A program made the translations under genes and the position numbers. Of a stretch of 64,000 nucleotides of DNA, positions 57,578-64,000 are shown one piece after another. The first letter of the stretch is position 1. Each line of letters opens with the position of its first letter. Under the pieces are notes generated by a model. That model was not told the DNA's origin and did no database searches. It saw only the letters and a program-made list of their open reading frames with translations. Source of the stretch: Micromonospora sp. U21 (GTDB taxonomy: Bacteria > Actinomycetota > Actinomycetes > Mycobacteriales > Micromonosporaceae); the NCBI RefSeq assembly GCF_018070045.1, contig NZ_JAGPYK010000001.1:372001-436000 (forward strand), written 5' to 3'.

Positions 57578-57686
57578 CCCGCCATCCTCCCTCCTTCGAG
57601 CAAGATTCGCATGTGTCGCCATTTGTACTCAGGTTCCCCATGATCTCCCGACATGCGAGGGTCAGGGGGTTCTGAGGAGAATGCTC

Positions 57687-58934
57687 ATGACACGACCCCG
57701 ATGTCGTCCTCGCTCCGTCGTCCTCGTTTCCGCCCTGGCTCTCGCGCTCACCGCCGCGCTCGTGCCCGCCACCAGCCCGGCCACCCCCGTGGCCGGCAAA
57801 CCGTTGACCCTCACCGCCGCCGCCCCGGGCGGCGAACGGTGGAACGCCGACCTGTCCGTCGTCGACCGGGACGACGTCAACGTCCGGCGCAGCGCCGCCG
57901 GGCTCCGGCTGCGGGAGGCCCGGGCCGCCGGGCGCAGCCACAGCGCGGTCGCCGAGGGAATGCTGCTGACCGCCCCGCGCACCCTCACCCGGCCGGCCAC
58001 CCGGGTCCGCGCCGACATCATCGCCTCGGTCCCCACCGGTGCCACGGTGGAGGCGCAGGTCCGGGGCTGGCGGGCCAGCGGCTGGACCGAGTGGCGGGCC
58101 GCCACCGCCGGCGCGGTCTTCGACCGGCCGGTCAGCCGGGTGCAGACCCGGGTGGTGCTCACCGCGCAGGCCGGCGGCGCCACCGCGACGGTACGCGGCG
58201 TCCAGCTCACCGCCGACGCGACCGCCGCCGTCTCGGCGGCCACCCCCGGCCGCACCTACCGGGTGTACGCCACCCGGATCGGGCTGGTCGGCGAGCTGAC
58301 CGCCAACGGCCGTACGGTGCAGCCGCGGGACCACTTCGTGGCGCTGCCGTCGCGTCGCGGGCTCTCCCCGCTGAACAGCGGCGACTACACCGTGCGGGTC
58401 TGCACCACCACCGGCTCCCGCTGCGAGTACGCGCCGGTCTGGGACGTCGGGCCGTGGAACACCCGCGACGACTACTGGAACCCGTCGGCCGTGCGGGAGA
58501 ACTGGAAGAACCTGCCGCAGGGCCGGCCCGAGGCACAGGCCGCGTACCAGTCCCGCTACAACGGCGGGCGGGACCAGTTCGGGCGTACGGTGCTCAACCC
58601 GGCCGGCATCGACCTGGCCGACGGCACCTTCTGGAACGGCCTGCGGCTGACCACCAACGCCTGGGTGGACGTGGCCTACCTGTGGACCGGTGGAGGGCCG
58701 CGCGGGGTGGTCGGCGACGGGCCGCTCAACATCCGAACCGGTGCCAGCACGTCGTACCCGACCCGTGGCCTCGCCGCCCGGTTCGCCAACGTGCCGATCC
58801 AGTGCTACGTCACCGGCCAGTCGGTGGCCGGCCCCTACCGCACCACCACCCGGTGGAACCGCCTGGCCAGCGGGCAGTACGTCAGCCACGCGTACATCTC
58901 CGCGGTGTACGGCGGCTCCGTGCCGGTCTGCTGA
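57687..58934 (+). CDS. Secreted protein with C-terminal SH3-like repeat
   Basis: A 415-residue exported protein with a Sec signal peptide ('SVVLVSALALALTAALVPATSPA', signal cleavage near residue 35). The central region is beta-rich ('VPTGATVEAQVRGWRASGWTEWRAA'), and the C-terminal 70 residues ('LNIRTGASTSYPTRGLAARFANVPIQCYVTG...WNRLASGQYVSHAYIS') resemble bacterial SH3 domains of cell-wall proteins. The ATG at 57687 (second of two) is well spaced from GAGGAGA. Enzyme activity, if any, is unidentified. Confidence 0.86.
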   Translation: MTRPRCRPRSVVLVSALALALTAALVPATSPATPVAGKPLTLTAAAPGGERWNADLSVVDRDDVNVRRSAAGLRLREARAAGRSHSAVAEGMLLTAPRTLTRPATRVRADIIASVPTGATVEAQVRGWRASGWTEWRAATAGAVFDRPVSRVQTRVVLTAQAGGATATVRGVQLTADATAAVSAATPGRTYRVYATRIGLVGELTANGRTVQPRDHFVALPSRRGLSPLNSGDYTVRVCTTTGSRCEYAPVWDVGPWNTRDDYWNPSAVRENWKNLPQGRPEAQAAYQSRYNGGRDQFGRTVLNPAGIDLADGTFWNGLRLTTNAWVDVAYLWTGGGPRGVVGDGPLNIRTGASTSYPTRGLAARFANVPIQCYVTGQSVAGPYRTTTRWNRLASGQYVSHAYISAVYGGSVPVC

Positions 58935-58941
58935 CCCGACC

Positions 58942-59202
58942 TCAGCCCCGCCGGGCGCCGTCCGGGCGCTCGTCGGGGCGGGCCAGGCGCACCATGTCCT
59001 GGTAGCGCGGGTGGCTGGCGCCGTAGACGGCGTAGTTGAGTCGGGCGTGCGTGAGGCTCAGGTCGCCGTTGGGGCCGCCCCGGACCGCGTCGGCATCGGC
59101 GTCGGACTGACCGTCATCGGTCCAGAAGCAGACCGGGCAGGTCCCGCCGCCGGTCCGGGAGGCACAGCAGGGACAGGCCACGGGAACTACGTGTTCACCC
59201 AC
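58942..59202 (-). CDS. CPCC-type cysteine-rich protein
   Basis: An 86-residue small protein with 'ACPCCASRTGGGTCPVCFWTDDGQSDADAD', two CxxC pairs that form a zinc-ribbon-like site, and 'LTHARLNYAVYGASHPRYQDMVRLARPDE' after it. This fits the CPCC family of unknown function. The GTG at 59202 was preferred over upstream starts because it puts the CPCC motif near the N-terminus, as in relatives. It ends 7 bp from the convergent secreted gene. Confidence 0.75.
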   Translation of the reverse strand: MGEHVVPVACPCCASRTGGGTCPVCFWTDDGQSDADADAVRGGPNGDLSLTHARLNYAVYGASHPRYQDMVRLARPDERPDGARRG

Positions 59203-59367
59203 CGGGGAAGCATTCCACAGTCGAATATCAGCCGGCGACCCGCAGGAGGTCACCGGGGGCCGGGGCGTACCCGCGTCGCACGGTCGACCGGCGGCTGGCG
59301 GATATGGGACACGGCACTGGCCGACCGGCCACTCCCGCCGTCGGGCGCTGTTGGGCAGACTGCCCTG

Positions 59368-59964
59368 GTGATACATCGGAGCCTGCCCGCCGTCGCCGTA
59401 CTCGTGGTCGCCGTCGCCCTCACCGCCGGGTGCGGCAGTGACGACGCCGGTCGACCGGAGGTGGCCTCGTCCGTCTCGGCCCCGGCGGCCAGCGGTCTGC
59501 CGAGCGAGGCGACGCCCTCGGCAGCCCCGCCCAGCGCCAGCGGCGCGGCTTCCACGCCGGCCCCGCCCGCGGCTGCGTCGGCCCCGCCCGCGACCGCCCA
59601 GGGGCCGACCGAGCGCCGCCCGGCCAGCCCGCCGCCGGTGGTGCTGCCCAAGAGGCCGTCCGGGGCGCCCGGCGCGAAGCAGGTCGTCGAAGCGTTCAAG
59701 GCCGCCGGCCTGAAGGTGCCGCACCCGAAGGACCGTTCGGTCGACTGTGGACCGGACGGGCTCGGCCTGGGCTGCTCCGAGCTGATCGCCACCGACGCCG
59801 TCACGGTGTACGTGTTCCCCGACGAGATCAGCGCCAGTGACATCGCGGAGACCTGGGGCGGCCAGTCGTACCAGCGTGGCGCGGTGGTGCTCAACTACCT
59901 TGAGGCGAAGACCCCGAGCGCGGACCGCACGCGCTACGAGAAGGTCCTCGCCGGTCTCCGCTGA
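59368..59964 (+). CDS. Putative lipoprotein
   Basis: A 198-residue protein beginning at GTG 59368 with a signal peptide and lipobox ('VAVLVVAVALTAGCGSD'). A long Ala/Pro/Ser-rich linker (about 30-110) precedes a C-terminal globular domain ('AKQVVEAFKAAGLKVPHPKDRSVDCGPDGLGLGCSELIATDAVTVYVFPDEISASDIAETWGG'). The three cysteines in the domain could form disulphides outside. Probably an anchored surface protein. Function unknown. Confidence 0.82.
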   Translation: MIHRSLPAVAVLVVAVALTAGCGSDDAGRPEVASSVSAPAASGLPSEATPSAAPPSASGAASTPAPPAAASAPPATAQGPTERRPASPPPVVLPKRPSGAPGAKQVVEAFKAAGLKVPHPKDRSVDCGPDGLGLGCSELIATDAVTVYVFPDEISASDIAETWGGQSYQRGAVVLNYLEAKTPSADRTRYEKVLAGLR

Positions 59965-60012
59965 GCATCGAGTCCGTGGCGTCGGTGGCCTGGGGCATGC
60001 CTGTCTGCTTGA

Positions 60013-60056
60013 GCGTTATACCTGTGAGTCATAGATATGACTCACAGGTATAACGC
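60013..60056. repeat. 44-nt near-perfect palindrome
   Basis: Arms 60013-60033 and 60036-60056 are perfect 21-bp inverted repeats separated by two bases (GA), with core CTGTGAGTCATA. AT content is much higher than the surroundings. It sits in a 231-bp gap between two convergent genes and can form a long cruciform/hairpin. Likely a bidirectional terminator or a dispersed repeat. Nothing else is seen in this gap. Confidence 0.88.
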
Positions 60057-60195
60057 GTAAGAGTGTGCTGTCCGCCGGGCGTTGGCACCGGCGGGTGGGG
60101 TGCGATCGGCAGCAGGTGAGCGGTTGGCCGCGGCCACGGGATCTTCGCAGCCGATCTCACCCGGACCGGGCGGCGACGGCGTCCGCGAGGGCGGG

Positions 60196-63100
60196 TCAGC
60201 CGCGTAGGCGCAGGCCGCGCGGGGTGGCCCGGAACCCGGCGGCGGTCAGCGCGTCGCGCAGCGGCGAGGAGTGCACCGCCTCACCGTCGGCCCGCTCCAC
60301 CGACATCGCGCCCAACGCTCCGGAGTGGACGGCATCGGCGAGTGCCTTGCCGGCCGCGGCGAGCGTGTCGGCGTCGTCCGTGAAGGAGAGCAGCGTCCGG
60401 CCGCCGCGCTCCACGTAGAGCACCAGGTCGCCGGCGACCTGCACCACCAGCGCGCCCGCCTTACGGCCGGCCCGGTGCCCGGTCGCCGGGGCGGCGCCGT
60501 CGCCGGAATCGATCACCCGGTCCGGCCAGGGCAGCGCCGCGCCGTACGGGTTGGCCGGGTCGGTGGCGGCGAGCACCGTCGCCGGCCCGCCCCGGGCCCG
60601 GGCACCGTCGGCCGGCTCGACCAGCGCACGCAGCCGGTCCACCGCGCCGGGCACCGCGAACTGCGCCGCGCCCAGCCCCTCCACGAAATAGCCCCGGCGG
60701 GCCGCGCCGCGCTCCTCCAGCGCCGACAGCACCGGGTAGACCGCGGCGAACCCGCCGACCACCTGCTCGGCCATGACCGCGCCGCGGGTGACCACCCCGT
60801 GCCGCTCCAGCAGCACGTCGGCCAGAGCGGCGGCGCGCCGGGTCGGGTCGAGGTCCCGTTCCGGCAGCCGCGACCAGCGACCGGCGACGGTCGGCGGGCC
60901 ACCCCGGGTGGGCAGCGCCACCCGGCCCGGCCGCCGGTAGCGGGTGCGCGGCGCGGACGGCCGGGAGCGGTGCGCGCCGCCGGCACCGAGCACCGCGCGC
61001 AGCGGGGCGAGAGTGTCGTTGGTGAGGTGACCGGCCCAGACCAGGTCCCAGATCGCCGCGGTCAGCGCGGCGTCATCGGTCGAGCCGACCCGGTCGGCGA
61101 GCGGCCGGAAGAACAGCGCCTGCCCGTCGCCGAGCGCGTCGAGCACCGCCTCGTGCAGCGGGGTCCGGGTCAGTGCCTCGTCGGGCGGGGGGAGCAGCAG
61201 CGGCGCGGTGTCCGCGTACGCCAGGGTGACCCAGCCGTCGCCGCCGGAGATCGCCCCCGACCCGGCCCAGACCACCTCCCCGCTGGCGCACAGCTCGTCG
61301 AGCTGGGCGGGGGAGTAGTCGGCGACCCGACCGGGCAGCACGAGCCGCTCCAGCGCGGACGCCGGCACCGCCGCGCCCTGCAACTGCTCCACGGTGGCGG
61401 CGAGGGCCTCCACCCCTCGTGCAGACGAGCCGACCTGCTGCCAGCGGGGCAGGAACGTGGCCAGCGCCCGGGGCGGCACCGGCTCGATCTCCCGGCGCAA
61501 CGCCGCGAGCGAGCGGCGGCGCAGCAACCGCAGCACCTCCGCGTCGCACCACTGGGCGCCAGCGGAATCCGGGGTGAACTCCCCGGACACCACCCGACCG
61601 GTGGCGCCCAGCCGGCGCAGTGTCTGCTCGACCACGAACACGCCGAGCCCGAAGCGGGCCGCGCAACTCGCCGCGGCGAACGGCCCGTGGGTGCGCGCGT
61701 AACGGGCCACCAGGTCACCGAGCGGATCGACCACCGGAGCGAGGTACGCCTCGGCCACCCCGACCGGCAGCGCCACGCCGAGCGCGTCGCGCAGCCGGGC
61801 GGCGTCCTCGACGCCCACCCAGCGCTGCTCGCCGGCGATCCGGACCCGCAGCACCCGGCGGGCCCCCTCCAGCTCGGTCAGCCAGATTTCCGGTACGCCC
61901 CGCTCGGCCAGCTCGGCGTCGCTCAGGTCGCCGAGCACCCGCAGCAGCTCGACCACGTCCTCGGCGTCGCGCGGGCGGCGCTGTTCGGTCAGCCAACGCA
62001 GCTGCCGCTCGGTCTCGGCCAGGACCGCCGGGTCGAGAAGTTCGCGCAGGTCGACCCGGCCGAGCAATTCACCGAGCAGCGTGGAGTCCAGGGCGAGCGC
62101 CGCGGCGCGACGCTCGGCGAGCGGGGCGTCGCCCTCGTAGAGGAACGCCCCGACGTAGCCGAAGAGCAGTGACCGGGCGAACGGGGACGGCTGGTTGGTC
62201 TCCACCTCGACCAGCCGCACCTTACGGGCGGCCAGGTCGCGCATCAGCCCGGCCAGCGCCGGCTGGTCGAAGACGTCCTGGAGGCACTCCCGGGCGGCCT
62301 CCAGGGTGACCGGGAAGTCGGCGTACTCGCGTGCCACGTCGAGCAGCTGCGCGGCGCGTTGCCGCTGCTGCCAGAGCGGCTGGCGGCGGCGCGGGTCGCG
62401 GCGGGGCAGCAGCAGCGACCGGGCGGCGCACTCCCGGAACCGGGCGGCGAAGAGCGCGGAGGTGCCGACCGACTCCTCCACGAGCTGGGCGATCTCGTCG
62501 GGCTCGAAGACCACCACGTCGGCACCAGGTGGCTCCTCGGCCGTGTCCGGCAGCCGCACCACGATGCCGTCGTCGGAGGGCATCACCTGGGCGTCCACCC
62601 CGTACCGCTCGGCCAGTCGGCGGCCCACGGCCAGCGCCCACGGCCCGTTGACCCGGGCGCCGAGGACGCTGTGCACGGCCAGCCGCCAGTCGCCCAGCTC
62701 GTCGCGGAACCGTTCGACCACGATCGTGCGGTCGTCCGGCAGCGAACGGGTGGCCTCGCGCTGCTCGCGCAGGTACGCCATCAGGTTGGCGGCGGCCCAG
62801 TCGTCCAGCCCGCCGTCACGCAACGTGGCCAGCGCCGCTTCGTCGCTCTGCCGCAGCAGGGTGCGCACCCGGGCGCCGATGGCCCGGCCGAGCTCCACCG
62901 GCCGGCCCAACTGGTCGCCCTTCCAGAACGGCATCCGGGCCGCCTGCCCCGGGGCAGGTGAGACCAGCACCCGGTCGGGGGTGATCTCCTCGATACGCCA
63001 GGAGGAGGAGCCGAGCAGGAAGACGTCGCCGATCCGCGACTCGTAGACCATCTCCTCGTCCAGCTCGCCGACCCGCGCGGCCCGCTCGGCGCCGGCCAGG

Positions 63101-64000
63101 AAGACACCGAACAGGCCCCGGTCGGGGATGGTGCCACCGCTGGTCACCGCGAGCCGTTGCGCGCCGGGGCGGCCCGTGAGCACGTCGGTGGCCCGGTCCC
63201 AGACCAGCCGGGGGCGCAGCTCGGCGAAGGCGGTGGACGGGTAGCGGCCGGAGAGCATGTCCAGCACGGCGTGCAGCGCGGAGTCGGGCAGCTCGGCGAA
63301 GGGCGCGGCCCGGCGGACCAGCACGGCCAGATCACCGACCCGCCACGGCTCCAGTGCCACCATCGCGACGATCTGCTGGGCCAGCACGTCCAGCGGGTTG
63401 CGCGGGTAGTGCAGCTCCTCGATCGCGCCGTCGGTCATCCGCTCGGCGACCACCGCGCAGGAGAGCAGGTCGCCGCGGTGCTTCGGGAAGACCACCCCGC
63501 GGGAGACCGCGCCCACCTGGTGCCCGGCCCGGCCGACCCGTTGCAGGCCGGCGGCCACGCTCGGCGGCGCCTCGATCTGCACCACCAGGTCGACCGCGCC
63601 CATGTCGATGCCCAGCTCCAGGCTGGAGGTGGCCACCACCGCCGGGAGCTGGCCGGACTTGAGCGCCTCCTCGATGTGCTTGCGCTCCTCCCGGGAGACG
63701 CTGCCGTGGTGCGCTCGGGCGATCACCGGCGCCGCGCCGGTGGCCGCGCCGGACTGCGCCATCACCTCCGCCGGGGGCCGGTTGCGGACCGGACCGGCCG
63801 AGCCGTCCGCTACGCCTTCGGCGGCCAGCTCGTTGAGCCGCGCGCAGAACCGTTCGGCGCTGCGTCGGGAGTTGGTGAAGACGATGGTCGAGCGGTGCTC
63901 GCCGATGAGCGAGAAGACCCGCTCCTCGACGGCCGGCCAGATCGAGGCGCGGCGCGGCCCGGGCCCGCCGAGGTCGTCCTCCGGCGGCTGCTCCTGCTCG
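60196..64000 (-). CDS. lhr: Lhr-like ATP-dependent helicase (partial, N-terminus beyond window)
   Basis: The C-terminal 1268 residues of a very large DEAD/DEAH helicase of the Lhr-Core type (typical total about 1500). Helicase-C motifs are present: 'STIVFTNSRRSAERFCARL', 'AHHGSVSREERKHIEEAL', 'VATSSLELGIDMGAVDLVVQ', and motif VI 'QRVGRAGHQ'. The winged-helix and Lhr-specific C-terminal region follow (about 500-1268). The Walker A and DEAH motifs lie beyond 64000. The frame is open through the edge. DNA/RNA repair role by family. Confidence 0.93.
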   Translation of the reverse strand, partial: EQEQPPEDDLGGPGPRRASIWPAVEERVFSLIGEHRSTIVFTNSRRSAERFCARLNELAAEGVADGSAGPVRNRPPAEVMAQSGAATGAAPVIARAHHGSVSREERKHIEEALKSGQLPAVVATSSLELGIDMGAVDLVVQIEAPPSVAAGLQRVGRAGHQVGAVSRGVVFPKHRGDLLSCAVVAERMTDGAIEELHYPRNPLDVLAQQIVAMVALEPWRVGDLAVLVRRAAPFAELPDSALHAVLDMLSGRYPSTAFAELRPRLVWDRATDVLTGRPGAQRLAVTSGGTIPDRGLFGVFLAGAERAARVGELDEEMVYESRIGDVFLLGSSSWRIEEITPDRVLVSPAPGQAARMPFWKGDQLGRPVELGRAIGARVRTLLRQSDEAALATLRDGGLDDWAAANLMAYLREQREATRSLPDDRTIVVERFRDELGDWRLAVHSVLGARVNGPWALAVGRRLAERYGVDAQVMPSDDGIVVRLPDTAEEPPGADVVVFEPDEIAQLVEESVGTSALFAARFRECAARSLLLPRRDPRRRQPLWQQRQRAAQLLDVAREYADFPVTLEAARECLQDVFDQPALAGLMRDLAARKVRLVEVETNQPSPFARSLLFGYVGAFLYEGDAPLAERRAAALALDSTLLGELLGRVDLRELLDPAVLAETERQLRWLTEQRRPRDAEDVVELLRVLGDLSDAELAERGVPEIWLTELEGARRVLRVRIAGEQRWVGVEDAARLRDALGVALPVGVAEAYLAPVVDPLGDLVARYARTHGPFAAASCAARFGLGVFVVEQTLRRLGATGRVVSGEFTPDSAGAQWCDAEVLRLLRRRSLAALRREIEPVPPRALATFLPRWQQVGSSARGVEALAATVEQLQGAAVPASALERLVLPGRVADYSPAQLDELCASGEVVWAGSGAISGGDGWVTLAYADTAPLLLPPPDEALTRTPLHEAVLDALGDGQALFFRPLADRVGSTDDAALTAAIWDLVWAGHLTNDTLAPLRAVLGAGGAHRSRPSAPRTRYRRPGRVALPTRGGPPTVAGRWSRLPERDLDPTRRAAALADVLLERHGVVTRGAVMAEQVVGGFAAVYPVLSALEERGAARRGYFVEGLGAAQFAVPGAVDRLRALVEPADGARARGGPATVLAATDPANPYGAALPWPDRVIDSGDGAAPATGHRAGRKAGALVVQVAGDLVLYVERGGRTLLSFTDDADTLAAAGKALADAVHSGALGAMSVERADGEAVHSSPLRDALTAAGFRATPRGLRLRG

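Overview
This is a 64 kb stretch of a very high-GC actinobacterial chromosome. GTG starts and GTGA/ATGA stop-start overlaps are common. The gene order and the families present (clgR-pspA-pspM, thyX instead of thyA, RNase J, FtsK, large multidomain SpoIIE-type regulators), together with several intergenic palindromic repeats, suggest Micromonosporaceae, most likely a Micromonospora-like species. That assignment is an inference from gene content and from memory of related genomes. No database search was run.

Layout. (a) 1-12 kb: the 3' part of a hybrid sensor kinase/PP2C phosphatase, a STAS anti-anti-sigma protein, methionine aminopeptidase, a VIT-family ion transporter, a nucleotidyltransferase-like protein, an F420-type nitroreductase, and a padR-ABC ATPase-ABC permease operon whose promoter contains a clear inverted-repeat operator. 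A DUF4439 protein and a Tat/lipoprotein follow. (b) 12.2-29.5 kb: the conserved translation/RNA core, rimP-nusA-ylxR-infB-DUF503-rbfA-nrnA, then two small membrane proteins, a possible 29-residue peptide, a MATE exporter, truB, ribF, rpsO, pnp, an M16 peptidase and dapB. (c) 29.5-37.1 kb: a patchwork between dapB and thyX. It holds three GNAT acetyltransferases, an ECF sigma factor beside a VOC protein, a GT87-like membrane protein, an AlkX/YcaQ-type glycosylase, a DUF2752 protein, decayed fragments of a sugar-uptake locus, a palindromic repeat, tandem repeats and a 294-bp inverted-repeat-bounded element. (d) 37.1-52.8 kb: thyX-dapA-rnj, two YbjN-domain genes, ftsK, a guanidine-III riboswitch with an SMR (Gdx/SugE-type) exporter, an ornithine-cyclodeaminase-like gene, and rimO-pgsA-cinA-clgR-pspA-pspM. 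(e) 52.8-64 kb: a giant multicopper-oxidase-fold protein with fibronectin III repeats and most copper ligands lost, an Fpg/Nei glycosylase, secreted and lipoprotein genes, a CPCC zinc-ribbon-like protein, a 44-nt palindrome, and the C-terminal two thirds of an Lhr-type helicase that runs off the right end.

The core block couples transcription elongation (NusA), initiation (IF2), ribosome assembly (RimP, RbfA), RNA decay (PNPase, RNase J, NrnA), and lysine/peptidoglycan precursor (DapA/DapB) and thymidylate synthesis. The clgR-pspA-pspM set is an envelope-stress module.

The most unusual observations are the copper-site-deficient multicopper oxidase fold, the guanidine-III riboswitch in front of the SMR exporter, the PadR operator between the -35 and -10 hexamers, the decayed sugar-transport remnant, and four or five distinct intergenic palindrome/repeat elements that look like dispersed repeat families.
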